DNA from: a virus
Length of the DNA stretch: 64,000 bases
Virus record (IMG/VR): IMGVR_UViG_3300047552_001097
Location: 1 to 64,000 of that record
Strand: one strand, 5' to 3'
The first letter of the stretch is position 1, and every line of letters starts with the position of its first letter. The notes beneath the pieces are model-generated. The model worked only from the letters and a program-made list of their open reading frames with translations. It did no database searches and had not been told where the DNA came from. Shown piece after piece: positions 54,401-63,570 of the stretch. The position numbers and the translations under genes are program-made.

Positions 54401-54950
54401 GGATAGAGTGAGAAAGTTTATAAATAAGCCGTATATTATAAATCAAGCTATTCCTTATTTATTAAGTTTATATAAAATTGATGTAAAAAAACAATGGGAT
54501 TGGAGTAGTAATATTACAAATAAATATAATTCTTTGTTCTTCTCTACTTCTAATGCTTATATTCAAGAAACAGATACAGTTATTAACACTCATATACTAG
54601 TAGTTAATTTCCCTATAACTCCCTCTCTTTATAGGTCTATAGAAGAGGTTAAACCTATAGGAACAAAGGTTATATTTGATTGGCAGTTAGATATAGAAAC
54701 TTGTTTAATAGAACAAGAGTTAGAACCCTCTATAGTAGACCTTTCTACTGTTCAGAGAATACCTTCTTATTTCATAAATGAAGTATGTTGTAGTAGTAAT
54801 AGTTGTAGAGTCTTAATGAAGATAGAACTAGAGTTTGCTGTTCCCTACCCTCTTTATTTAAATAAGGATTCTATTCTAGGTCTAGAACAAGAAAGTGATA
54901 ATCTAACTATTATAAGGGCTAATAATCTTTATAGTTATTTTTATAAGTAA
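51426..54950 (+). CDS. Large Cys-rich baseplate protein (gpI position), 1,174 aa
   Basis: It follows the gpJ-like gene, where gpI/tail-fibre connector proteins normally lie, but is far longer. A module recurs near residues 68-90, 288-320 and 620-640: W-x2-D-x-L/V-x2-D-x-W followed by CY or CF and E. There are many CYE/GVY units. Residues about 650-800 are helical repeats (TSTNIAVCIALLKHYSVTSN, LYSRDDNLFMDEGYF) resembling an alpha/alpha toroid, as in some glycoside-acting enzymes, though no catalytic motif is evident. The C-terminal region includes PIGFDWFSRESLTRQGNIGN. Possible receptor-binding arms; uncertain. Confidence 0.75.
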   Translation: MLTCIEALEKISSLSGLDLDESIDISIESGNQYSSINYISGYIKGLDNGTSFSNYESGVYEKECSISTGMWVYKDKVVTDNSWCLKDCYEPYTPICKTKEPIYIDYIYEPDVFESNTYEQRLIYKESFKPCGWVDTPEPYIPTYEIYNSIYEQGNSILNQYSISKGLIPIEIYDNCYETCYQTETIELDREYSFVINKSTCYEEGVYENCYTEGYFVYWQTSFIYEESCYDSCTVNSLFPLFFFTRRQDTWLLEDVFCKDINTPTRYIDNDGHLINIEVSSCIDKEPLLWNDDLLIDQDWLESDGSSCFDNCYEKRYYYYDEDRYVYQEGVYESGVYTKRALLMSLPFMDVQCPTCNISSNCLVSFLGNIILEHHYNLEVRGMTRVQDYLYSKSRPLEILDSCCTRPYVVNDQLVRINGDVIEIFQEGLLKDDYLYSLDIGYTIESTNEFIPIQSNVPISLNGFYSLSSYIPEGIKTLILYKSNYYFKKEVVRFYGASSSNQFLIQDSLSLFNSVTNTTTIEDISISLILLLLSSYKESKPCSTVISFKSLHPYIKSVIDNNLDILSTLIDNSNDKRRGSIPKQVRSNTKPEHIYDDSYYLEKRVITCYEEGVYSNKCDFLWDESLIIGDEMYCLSSCFKESILDFSINREVDNRSIAWLLLAYLTYTEVINTNKYQSSIDLLYEYLISEIDYTNKFIYKGYSHSDIYSNSTRLELIDTSTNIAVCIALLKHYSVTSNSISLLYASKLKRYIYQYLYSRDDNLFMDEGYFTLDSNLYGLWLSLEVNEAPAVETILDFFTTSLNEVSTNVSIKIDTIDNEDILLLDNSYIYTNIESISLRNNIKVNNLLYYLFNYSLQQGYTHSFFIFKDTSLDSNIGIASCLSDSLFEHELFRTYGYEDIEVLETSEALIENRLRDMMPIGFDWFSRESLTRQGNIGNLLGSVSGSLALNNVSIKRIKDSISLTNSRTYSIKRWEQDLKMVRWESETYTEYKDRVRKFINKPYIINQAIPYLLSLYKIDVKKQWDWSSNITNKYNSLFFSTSNAYIQETDTVINTHILVVNFPITPSLYRSIEEVKPIGTKVIFDWQLDIETCLIEQELEPSIVDLSTVQRIPSYFINEVCCSSNSCRVLMKIELEFAVPYPLYLNKDSILGLEQESDNLTIIRANNLYSYFYK

Positions 54951-54988
54951 TATTTATTTATAATATTATTAACCTATAAAAAGTTAAT

Positions 54989-56095
54989 ATGTTTGATTTA
55001 ATAATTGTAGGGGCTGGACCTAGGGGTATAGGTTTAGCCCTTCAAGCTATAGAGAGAAGTTTATCTGTACTAATAATAGACCCAGAACCTTTATCTACTT
55101 GGAGGAATATCCCAATAGATATAAATATGAGAAGTCCTATAGGATTTGATTTAGTATCCTTTATGCCAGAGTATAGACAATATAGTTTATCAACTTATCT
55201 AGGTTCTTATCAAGAGTTTAATAATCAAGAGGATATAGAAAGGTCTACGAGTGTAGTAACTAGACAGCACTTTATTAACTATATGGAGTTTATGTGGAGT
55301 AGAGTTTTATCTATATGTAGTTATAAACAGGACAAGGTTATTAACATATGGCCTAATAAAGTTATGACTACTAAGGAAGTATATAGAGGTAAGAATGTGG
55401 TTATAGCCTATTCCCCTATTAAGGCTAAGAACCCTAATTGGTTGAATCTAGAGTTAAAGAGAAAGCTAGTTACTGCTAAGGATATAGATTCTATAAATAA
55501 CTCTCTTATCTGGGTTATAGGTAGTGGACAAAGTGCCGCAGAGTATGTTTATTCTTTATGTTCTAAAGGTAATACAGTCTATTGGTTTAATAAGAAAACT
55601 CCTAGAGTAGACCAGTACCCTGCGCCTAGTTATAATCATTGGGGTTATAAGAGTGCTCTAGGCCCTTACTATAGGAGTATTAAAGAGAATAAGGAGGCAG
55701 CTATGAGATATATGAAGGATATAAAGAGATGGCAACCATCTATTACTCCAGATATAGATACTAAGTTATCTACAGTTAAAGATAGATATAAGGTTATACT
55801 AGATAACCCCTCTTCTATAGAGGTAAATATGGATTATATTTTTCTATGTAATGGAGTTAACTCTAGTGTTGATTTAGTACCATTAGCCTTACCAGTAGAT
55901 AGACATATTTATAACAATGATTTACCTCTTTTACATACAGGATTTAGAAGCTCCTTATCTAACGAAAGGAGTGGAGGGAAGGGGGGTTATATCTTTACAG
56001 GGTTACTGGCTTCTTTATATGATGGACCTAGGCAAGGAAGTTTAATCTCTATAGGGTTAACATCTAAAGAGATATTAGATAATATTAATTTATAA
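54989..56095 (+). CDS. FAD/NAD(P)-dependent oxidoreductase
   Basis: Two dinucleotide-binding motifs are clear: GAGPRG at 8-13 for FAD, followed by an acidic strand end (VLIIDPEP), and GSGQSAAEY from G178 for NAD(P)H. The pattern DINMRSPIGFDL and TRQHFINYMEFMW is like flavin monooxygenases and the SidA/IucD/PvdA group. Near the end is LLHTGFRSSLSNERSGGKGG. The 368-aa length fits a stand-alone enzyme. It lies between two baseplate genes in the same operon, with no obvious horizontal-transfer signature. It could modify a host metabolite, a tail component, or be incorporated in the virion. Confidence 0.8.
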   Translation: MFDLIIVGAGPRGIGLALQAIERSLSVLIIDPEPLSTWRNIPIDINMRSPIGFDLVSFMPEYRQYSLSTYLGSYQEFNNQEDIERSTSVVTRQHFINYMEFMWSRVLSICSYKQDKVINIWPNKVMTTKEVYRGKNVVIAYSPIKAKNPNWLNLELKRKLVTAKDIDSINNSLIWVIGSGQSAAEYVYSLCSKGNTVYWFNKKTPRVDQYPAPSYNHWGYKSALGPYYRSIKENKEAAMRYMKDIKRWQPSITPDIDTKLSTVKDRYKVILDNPSSIEVNMDYIFLCNGVNSSVDLVPLALPVDRHIYNNDLPLLHTGFRSSLSNERSGGKGGYIFTGLLASLYDGPRQGSLISIGLTSKEILDNINL

Positions 56096-56099
56096 ATCT

Positions 56100-56603
56100 A
56101 TGGATAAGTATGAGTTTAACTTAAGAGATACTACCACTTATATATCTAGATATAAGAGGTTATTAGTTTATTTAGAGGGTTCCCCTAGTTTTTATATAGG
56201 AATAGGTTATTCTTCTGAGGCTAATAGTATTAACCCTTCTGAGAGTTTAGAGGATATAAAGGGGTTAATAGGTATAAGAAAGATTAATAAATTAATTCTA
56301 GTAAAAGAATCTTCCTGTGGTTCATATAAGATAAATAATAGATTATGGGAAGAGGATAATACTAAACCTACACATCTTTATATCAATGCTTTTATTAATA
56401 GAGATGACTTTAACTTCTCTTTCTTTAATATTATTGGTATTATAAGTAATCCTATTTTTAATGTAGAAAATAATAAGGATATCTATACTTCTTTAGAAGT
56501 TGTTAATCCAGGTATACTTCATTGGGTGGCTTATATGACTACTATTTCTAGATTAGAAATAACTTATAAATTACCAGAACTTAATCTTTTAATTAAAATA
56601 TAA
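56100..56603 (+). CDS. Hypothetical baseplate/fibre-region protein, 167 aa
   Basis: Beta-rich protein, not recognised. It begins FNLRDTTTYISRYKRLLVYL and ends HWVAYMTTISRLEITYKLPE, which has the look of a virion protein. It lies 4 bp after the oxidoreductase stop and 2 bp before the DUF4815-like gene. Tail peripheral structure is the likely place, by context only. Confidence 0.65.
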   Translation: MDKYEFNLRDTTTYISRYKRLLVYLEGSPSFYIGIGYSSEANSINPSESLEDIKGLIGIRKINKLILVKESSCGSYKINNRLWEEDNTKPTHLYINAFINRDDFNFSFFNIIGIISNPIFNVENNKDIYTSLEVVNPGILHWVAYMTTISRLEITYKLPELNLLIKI

Positions 56604-56605
56604 TT

Positions 56606-59600
56606 ATGAACTTATATAAGTATAAAGAGAACTCTTTATATAAAGATAGATTTACTCCTGATTCTAATTGGTTAAAGGTTCTATTTACTCCTGGAAGACC
56701 TGTTCAAAGTGCTGAACTTATAGAGCTTCAATCTATTATTAGACATAGTTATAAGCTAGGGATGGATAAGGTTCTAGGAGCTTTATCTATAGTTCAAGGT
56801 CTGAACTATACTCTTTCTATAGAGGAAGACACCACTTTTATATCTATATCAGAAGGAATAATATATACAGAAGGCTCTTTTATACCAGTTAAATCTAAGG
56901 ATTTAGAGTTTAGTCTTAATGAAGAGGTCTCTATTGGAGTTTTATTAAATGAAGTTATTATTACAGAGAATGAAGATAACTCTCTTAAATCTAACCATCC
57001 TTATGGTTTACCAGGAGCCCATAGACTAGTTTGGGAAGGAGATATCACTCTTAATAATCCCTTATCCTTTGAGATATATAGATATGAGAAGGGAGAAATA
57101 ATTCAATCTAATAATTATCCCTTTAAAGAATTACTATCTGAGATATCTACTTTTATAGATTCTATATATGGTTCCTTCCTTTTATATGGATTAAAAACCT
57201 CTTTTATCTCTACACAAGAACCCTTATCTGAATCTATTACTGTAGATAACTCTAGCCTTATATCTGATATAAACTCGATTGAATCTCAAATATCCTCTTT
57301 GAAGATAAGGAAGAGAGACCTGGAATCCTCTATTAATCAACTAATATCAAGTAACTTATCTAGTAATTTAATCCTAGCTGAGACCTATATTCAACAACTA
57401 AGAGAGGCTAATCAAGAAGAAACTACCCTTTCTAACTCTCTATTAGAAAAGAGAATAGCTTTATCTAGATTAATAGAGCGTAATCCTATTAACTCTAGGA
57501 GTATAGTTAATTTATCTATTAGTCCAGGTTCAGCTTTTGTAAAAGGATATAAAACTATTAAACCATACCCATCCCTTATTCAATATCCTTATTCTATAGA
57601 GACTAAAGAGGTTAAAGGAGCTAGGTTTATTAATAGCTCAACCTATATTCCATCTAAGTTATCTCTTATACCTTCTATAGATTATGCAACTATAAAGGCA
57701 GCTTCTATTAATATATCTATTAAGTTTAATCAAATTATATTTAATAATCAGCTTGTAGATGTTGTTATACAAGCAAATACATCTTCTTTTTTATCTATAG
57801 AAGATATTATTAATAGCATAAGTGCTTTTGAATTAAGCTCTTTAACCCTTACTTCTACAGTATTGAATCAGGCTAATATTTCCTTATCTCCTATAGAAAT
57901 AAAACAATTATTATCTCTTAACTTTAATATTACAAAGACTAACTCTAATTCTATAACTATTCAAATAAAGGATTCAAGCTCTAGAACTTCTATTAGATTA
58001 GATACTTATTCTAGTTCTCAGTATTTATCTTGGAGTCAATCTACTAGTTTTAGTTCTATTAGTAATATAAATAGATATCTATTACCTAGTGTAAATGTTA
58101 GTAAGATAACTAGAATAGTAGGAGAGTTAAAAGCTGATGGCTATAGATTAACTAGAGGGGAGTCTAATAGAGATTTTCTAGGAGAGGATTCTATATTCTC
58201 TTTACTATTAGTTTATCAGGATAATACTATTTATATTCCAGGAGTGGATTATCGATTAGATACTCAACAATATATTAATTGGATAGGTAATAAACCTCAA
58301 CCCGGAGATTCTTATTATGTAAATTATATGTATACAGAAGAATTATCAAAAGATGAGTATTCTATATCTAATAATGAAATATTAATTAATATCCCTATTC
58401 CCCCCGGTTATGGGTTTGAAGTAGATTATCTCTATTCCATAGATAAGAAACTAACTGTAACTATAGATACTAATTCAGATATAGAAATCTATGAGACTTC
58501 TATACCGGAAGGGGTTCTCTCTCTATCTAATGTCTATATAAAAGGGAAGGAAGTAGAAGTAGTTGAACTAGATAATAAAATTCCTTCTCTATCAGATATA
58601 TATTTATTATCTCAACAAGTAGACCAACATACTAATCTTCTTAATACTCTTTTATCTAATCAAGAACAATATCTTGATAATCAAGAGAATAACCTATTGG
58701 CAACTTGGAATATAGATTTATCTACTTTTAATGATATTGATATAGATTTAACTACAGGGGCTATAGATGTATTTATTAAATCTTTTAATCCTTCATTTAG
58801 AACAAAAGAGATATCTATATTAGCTAATGACTGTTACAAGGATAAATTAAATCTATGTAAGTTCTACACTTTACCTTTTATATCTATACCTTTTATATCT
58901 AATAATAGAGCTACTAGGTATATATCTAGTTATGGCTATAGTAATATATCTACTTATATTTATCCAGCTTTTCTATGGGCTAATAATGATAGTTCTTATC
59001 CTTATCTTGCTAATAATGAAAATGTAGAGGGGGAAATAACCTGTTCTATATATAAGGAAATGAATGAAATATTAGATTCTATAGATAGTAAATACTCTGT
59101 AGATACTTATAATCCTTTAGGTAATATAGTTCCAATAGAGTATACCTTTTACCTTTTAGTAGAAGGCTTATTAACATATGAAGATGGAATAACTATTCTT
59201 TTTGATTCTAAATCTATACCTTCTATTAATCTTATTAAAGGTTCTGTAATTAATAATATATTAAGAGCTGATGTTAATGGCGTTATATACCTATCTTTAC
59301 TTATATCTATACCCCAGCCTGGTAATTATTTAATATCTATATTTAACTCTAGATTTAATAAATCTATTAATTTACCTATATACAATAGTTATGAGTTACC
59401 TATATATAACAATTTAAGTAAGTATGATTATAGAAGTAGAAAGAGAGAGATAGAAATTAATAATGAGGGAGTTACTACTTCTTTTAGTGCTATAAATCAA
59501 TACTTTAATACAACTAGGGACTTCTTTATAACTAAACTAGAACTTAGATTAAGAGAAATTGGTAACAATAATTTAATAGTTGGTATAGATAAACTAGGTC

Positions 59601-60511
59601 TAAATAGTATTCCAGAATTAAGGTTAGTGGAATCTAAACCTAATGATTATTATTACTCAAACGACTCTTCTGCTATTACAACTACAGAATTTCTATATCC
59701 TACTTTGATAAATAAAGGAGATTATTCTATTGGAATAGATGGAGAAGAATATAAATTATACGCTTCTTTTAATCAAGAGAAGGATTATCTTACTGGTTCT
59801 TTATTTAACTCCTATAGTTTATTATCTCAAGATAGGTTATTTATTAGTAAAGATGGTAAATCTACTAGTGAATTATTATATACTAATCTCTCTTATCAAA
59901 TATATAGAGCCGAGTTTATAGTAGGTTCTAGTGTATATATTCCTTTAGGGGTCTACGGTTTATCTAATGGATTTACTAATATAAGTCATTTTTCTTATAA
60001 TACTAAGGATATAGTACCCCCAGGAACCCTTATTCAATATGAATATAAAACAAGTTCAGATTGGATTCCCTTTAAATCTAATACTATAACTAGACTTATT
60101 TCCATAGCTCCTTCTATAGAGTTAAGAGTTTTAATTAATTCATCTTCTTCCTTTGTATCTCCAATAGTAAATATAGAAGGTTCTACTATAGCTTTATACT
60201 CCGATAATTCTACTTATAAGTTATATACAGAGAGCAAATCCTTTCCCTTTACCTTTAATAAAGTTGTAGTTAAAGTAGATATATATAACAAGAAGGATGA
60301 AGATACTTTATCTTTATATAACTTAAAGACATTAAATAATGAGATTCAGTCTCTTCAATTTGTATCTTCTATTAATAGAAATACCTATATAACCAGTGAG
60401 TATAAGCTGGAACAAGGTTCTTTAGATACTCTAAATCTAGTTTTTGATTGTTATTCCCCTGGTATTGATAAGTTAATCCTAAGAAATATAAGAGTATATA
60501 TATATGGATAA
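56606..60511 (+). CDS. DUF4815-like large tail protein, 1,301 aa
   Basis: The N-terminus shows the DUF4815 pattern: a Tyr/Phe-rich start, LKVLFTPGRPVQSAELIEL near 23-41, then IIRHSYKLGMDKVLGAL and a repeating ISISEGIIYTEGSFIPV. This domain occurs at the N-terminus of large phage baseplate/fibre connector proteins. A coiled coil lies near 220-290 (IESQISSLKIRKRDLESSI, LREANQEETTL). The rest is beta-rich. The gene overlaps the next by 8 bp. Likely a peripheral baseplate or long-fibre base. Confidence 0.75.
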   Translation: MNLYKYKENSLYKDRFTPDSNWLKVLFTPGRPVQSAELIELQSIIRHSYKLGMDKVLGALSIVQGLNYTLSIEEDTTFISISEGIIYTEGSFIPVKSKDLEFSLNEEVSIGVLLNEVIITENEDNSLKSNHPYGLPGAHRLVWEGDITLNNPLSFEIYRYEKGEIIQSNNYPFKELLSEISTFIDSIYGSFLLYGLKTSFISTQEPLSESITVDNSSLISDINSIESQISSLKIRKRDLESSINQLISSNLSSNLILAETYIQQLREANQEETTLSNSLLEKRIALSRLIERNPINSRSIVNLSISPGSAFVKGYKTIKPYPSLIQYPYSIETKEVKGARFINSSTYIPSKLSLIPSIDYATIKAASINISIKFNQIIFNNQLVDVVIQANTSSFLSIEDIINSISAFELSSLTLTSTVLNQANISLSPIEIKQLLSLNFNITKTNSNSITIQIKDSSSRTSIRLDTYSSSQYLSWSQSTSFSSISNINRYLLPSVNVSKITRIVGELKADGYRLTRGESNRDFLGEDSIFSLLLVYQDNTIYIPGVDYRLDTQQYINWIGNKPQPGDSYYVNYMYTEELSKDEYSISNNEILINIPIPPGYGFEVDYLYSIDKKLTVTIDTNSDIEIYETSIPEGVLSLSNVYIKGKEVEVVELDNKIPSLSDIYLLSQQVDQHTNLLNTLLSNQEQYLDNQENNLLATWNIDLSTFNDIDIDLTTGAIDVFIKSFNPSFRTKEISILANDCYKDKLNLCKFYTLPFISIPFISNNRATRYISSYGYSNISTYIYPAFLWANNDSSYPYLANNENVEGEITCSIYKEMNEILDSIDSKYSVDTYNPLGNIVPIEYTFYLLVEGLLTYEDGITILFDSKSIPSINLIKGSVINNILRADVNGVIYLSLLISIPQPGNYLISIFNSRFNKSINLPIYNSYELPIYNNLSKYDYRSRKREIEINNEGVTTSFSAINQYFNTTRDFFITKLELRLREIGNNNLIVGIDKLGLNSIPELRLVESKPNDYYYSNDSSAITTTEFLYPTLINKGDYSIGIDGEEYKLYASFNQEKDYLTGSLFNSYSLLSQDRLFISKDGKSTSELLYTNLSYQIYRAEFIVGSSVYIPLGVYGLSNGFTNISHFSYNTKDIVPPGTLIQYEYKTSSDWIPFKSNTITRLISIAPSIELRVLINSSSSFVSPIVNIEGSTIALYSDNSTYKLYTESKSFPFTFNKVVVKVDIYNKKDEDTLSLYNLKTLNNEIQSLQFVSSINRNTYITSEYKLEQGSLDTLNLVFDCYSPGIDKLILRNIRVYIYG

Positions 60512-62750
60512 TAAAATATTGTTCCAAGAAGGTACTAGTTTAACTTTTCTAAATAGGGTTCAAGATACTTTGAATCAAGACCTTTATACTCTTTTTAATA
60601 CTCTATACTCTGTTTTCTTATATATAAATAAACCTTTAGTTGTTATAGAAGAAGATAAAGGAAGAGTCTTTGTATCCTCTGGTTCTATTTATATCTATCT
60701 AGATAAGGGTTATTTTATTAACTTCCCCTCTTCTTATATACCTATAAGATCTAATAACTTTATTATTGGGTTATCTATTAGAACTATAGAAGAACCTAGT
60801 GGGGACCCTCAATTAGAAGATATACCCCTTTCCTCTGTTCTAGGTTCATCTAAATTAGTTATTGAATCCACCGTTTCATCCTTTCAATCTTCTAATGATG
60901 TTATTCCAATAGCCTTTATAGAAGATAATAAAGTTGTTTATATTCCTAATAGATACTCTAATATTCAATCTACTATTTATGAATATTGGAGTTCTATTTT
61001 TGGATTATATATATCTAAGGGATTCTATTACTCAATTATTGATAATAAAATAAAGATTTCTCCTGGGTTGGCATATATAAATCAATTAGTTATAGTAAGA
61101 GTTCCCACTATATTAGAGTTAAAACCTGGGAATATTATGTTAAACTCTCTAGGTGATATTTATTATGAAGAGCCTGTTACTATACCTTTATCGGATATCT
61201 CTTATATATATTCAGACTTAGATGAGGTTATAGATAATGATTATAATTCTTTAATAGAAGTAGATGTATCTTCCTTTAGTTATATAAGTGAACCATTATC
61301 TATACCTTTATTTAATATAGATACTAATTTAAATATAATTCCCACTTCTAATAGAGTTATAGACATTAAAACTCTTAAGGAGAATATAAATATTAATACT
61401 CAATTAATAAGTAAATATCTAAATCTTTTATCTATAACTAGACAAATAAGTATTAAAAAAAGTAATTTAATAGTAGAGAGTTCTATTAAGGATACTAATA
61501 GTGACCCTTTCCATCCAGAATCTAAGTTTGAAATATCTAATAACCAGGCTATTCCTACTATAGATTATGAGAGTTTTAGTCTAACTTCCTTTGTTTCTAT
61601 TAATACCTTTAGGTCTAATGGTTGGATAATACCTCTGCATAGTAAGGATGATTCTATATCTAAACCTAAACAAGAGGAGTTAATTCTTCCACCTTTATCT
61701 AGATTTCTACTTGTATATATAAGAGGATTAGATATAAATCTTGGTTTATATCAATTAGAAATTGTATCTACTCATAGTATTCAACTAGATAGAACTCTTG
61801 TTCAATCTCTTAATATAGGTCTTTATACCTCAATAAATACTTATAGTCCAGATGAGAGAGGTAGATTATCTATAACTATAAAGACTCAACTAGCTTATAT
61901 AAAGATTAATTCTTACATATTAGAGTTAGATACAGAGCATCATCTATTAGAAAAGCAGGGTGAGGTTATATTAAAACAGATACAAGGTATAGTTTCTAGT
62001 ACAGAGGATTACTGCTGGATTACTAATAATAAAGACACTTTAGTTCCATTATCTATTAATCTAATAGGTTTTTTAAGTAAGGTTATAGATAGTAATAGTA
62101 GTTTATTTATAGTTAAATACACTTTATTTAACCAAATAGCTATAGATAAGTTCACCTCTATAAGTGATAACTATTATATTCATGGTTCTAGATTAACTCT
62201 TTATGCTAATAAAGGAATTAATATAGATTACTCAACAGTTAGATTACCAATATCTAATACTAAGTTATATATAGATATTAATAGAGAATATGAAGTTAAC
62301 TATACTAATTGGAATATAAATAAAGAGGGTTCTCTTATTTATAGGTACTTAATTGATGGCAAAGAAGTCCTTTCTATAGATAATAAGAGAAGGTTTAGAG
62401 CTGAAATAGAGATAAAACCCTTTGCTATTGTTAAGGAAAATTCTACTTTTAATATAGGTCAGACTAATGGAATTGGTATTTATATATCCAGAACTTATAG
62501 TGTAGAGATATATAAACAAGTAGAAGTTATATTAGAAGGTCTTGTATCTAATGCTTATATAAGTAGTAATGAGGGTCAAACCTGGGATGAGATGTTAACT
62601 ATAGATAATAAAACCTTTAGTATTGATAATCTCCCCCCTTTAGTTAATATAGAAAGAGGGGATGGAACTATAGAAGTCCTAGAGAGAAATACCATTAAGT
62701 TAAAGATAGAGATGACTAATCTTAAAGGTTTCTCTATATATCTATATTAG
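60504..62750 (+). CDS. Large tail fibre-region protein, 748 aa
   Basis: Beta-rich, Ser/Ile-rich protein starting ILFQEGTSLTFLNRVQDTLN. It follows the DUF4815-like gene with an 8-bp overlap and may be a partner or fibre shaft. A region around residues 60-115 (GRVFVSSGSIYIYLDKGYFI) resembles the DUF4815-type repeat, so distant relatedness to the upstream protein is possible but not shown. Confidence 0.65.
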   Translation: MDNKILFQEGTSLTFLNRVQDTLNQDLYTLFNTLYSVFLYINKPLVVIEEDKGRVFVSSGSIYIYLDKGYFINFPSSYIPIRSNNFIIGLSIRTIEEPSGDPQLEDIPLSSVLGSSKLVIESTVSSFQSSNDVIPIAFIEDNKVVYIPNRYSNIQSTIYEYWSSIFGLYISKGFYYSIIDNKIKISPGLAYINQLVIVRVPTILELKPGNIMLNSLGDIYYEEPVTIPLSDISYIYSDLDEVIDNDYNSLIEVDVSSFSYISEPLSIPLFNIDTNLNIIPTSNRVIDIKTLKENININTQLISKYLNLLSITRQISIKKSNLIVESSIKDTNSDPFHPESKFEISNNQAIPTIDYESFSLTSFVSINTFRSNGWIIPLHSKDDSISKPKQEELILPPLSRFLLVYIRGLDINLGLYQLEIVSTHSIQLDRTLVQSLNIGLYTSINTYSPDERGRLSITIKTQLAYIKINSYILELDTEHHLLEKQGEVILKQIQGIVSSTEDYCWITNNKDTLVPLSINLIGFLSKVIDSNSSLFIVKYTLFNQIAIDKFTSISDNYYIHGSRLTLYANKGINIDYSTVRLPISNTKLYIDINREYEVNYTNWNINKEGSLIYRYLIDGKEVLSIDNKRRFRAEIEIKPFAIVKENSTFNIGQTNGIGIYISRTYSVEIYKQVEVILEGLVSNAYISSNEGQTWDEMLTIDNKTFSIDNLPPLVNIERGDGTIEVLERNTIKLKIEMTNLKGFSIYLY

Positions 62751-62788
62751 TTTTAATCATAATAGAGTAATAAATAGTAGAAAGTCCT

Positions 62789-62914
62789 ATGAGAATTATA
62801 AAGAGTAATAAATCAAGTCCTAGTAATGTAGTCATATATAAGAGTAATTTATATATAGAAGAATTAAAGAAAGAGATAGAAAGATTAAGGCATGATAAAT
62901 CTAGTCTAGATTAG
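62789..62914 (+). CDS. Small helical protein, 41 aa
   Basis: ATG at 62789 gives MRIIKSNKSSPSNVVIYKSN, then a charged helix LYIEELKKEIERLRHDKSSL and a TAG at 62912. The heptad-like LYIEELKKEI... helix suggests a small coiled-coil or adaptor protein. The end overlaps the stop of the convergent endonuclease gene by 9 bp. Short, so only moderately supported. Confidence 0.45.
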   Translation: MRIIKSNKSSPSNVVIYKSNLYIEELKKEIERLRHDKSSLD

Positions 62915-63478
62915 GTCTTTACTCGGTCTAAGGATGTATTCTATAACACTTTTTATTCTATTCTTTAGTTTCTTATTTTGTAAAGGTAGATCAGAGACCT
63001 TTTTTAAGTTTATAATCTTATGAACTCTTAAATATTTTTTAGGACTATCTCTATATACATGAGTTTCTATATTGAAGGGTTTAATATAAGATTGAAGAAT
63101 AAAAAGATTTTCTACATTTTTATTCTCAATTTCCATATAATGCTCTTTCTTATTATTTTTATTTTTTATATGTATAATTTGAGATTTACTATCAAAGATT
63201 CCACATATAAACCCTATGTTTCTAATCTTTTCATCTTTAAATTTATAAGTTAAATCACTTAATAAATCTATCTTATAATTAGTCTTTTTTGCAGTAGAAA
63301 TAACTAACTCAAATTCTTGGTCTAAATCTTTTAGAAAGTTTACAAATATGTCTAGAATATCCTTATCTTTTATATTAATAAGATTTTTTACTCTAGTAGC
63401 TATAAAGAAAGCTCCCTCTAACCAACCCATTTTATAATCTAAATGGTTTTCTTCAGTAAGAATAAACTTCTTTCTCAT
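62906..63478 (-). CDS. LAGLIDADG-like homing endonuclease
   Basis: Two degenerate LAGLIDADG motifs are seen in a 190-aa protein: MGWLEGAFFIATR at residues 17-29 with the acidic residue E21, and IGFICGIFDSKSQI at 87-100 with D95. The spacing (about 70 residues) and basic, lysine-rich C-terminus fit the family. It is a free-standing gene on the - strand between two tail-fibre genes, which is a typical home for phage homing endonucleases. No intron or intein was recognised next to it. Confidence 0.6.
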   Translation of the reverse strand: MRKKFILTEENHLDYKMGWLEGAFFIATRVKNLINIKDKDILDIFVNFLKDLDQEFELVISTAKKTNYKIDLLSDLTYKFKDEKIRNIGFICGIFDSKSQIIHIKNKNNKKEHYMEIENKNVENLFILQSYIKPFNIETHVYRDSPKKYLRVHKIINLKKVSDLPLQNKKLKNRIKSVIEYILRPSKDLI

Positions 63479-63570
63479 TATAGTTTTTAATATGTTTCTT
63501 ATTTATTATAACTACCTCTTATTACCTCTATTAATTTATAAAGGTAATATTAATACTAATATTTATTTAT

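Noticed and set aside
22710-56100. T4-like late promoters (TATAAATA) just before the genes
   Set aside because: ATAAATA often lies 0-3 bp before the ATG, too close for a promoter; it is better explained as a translation start context or stop-to-start junction.
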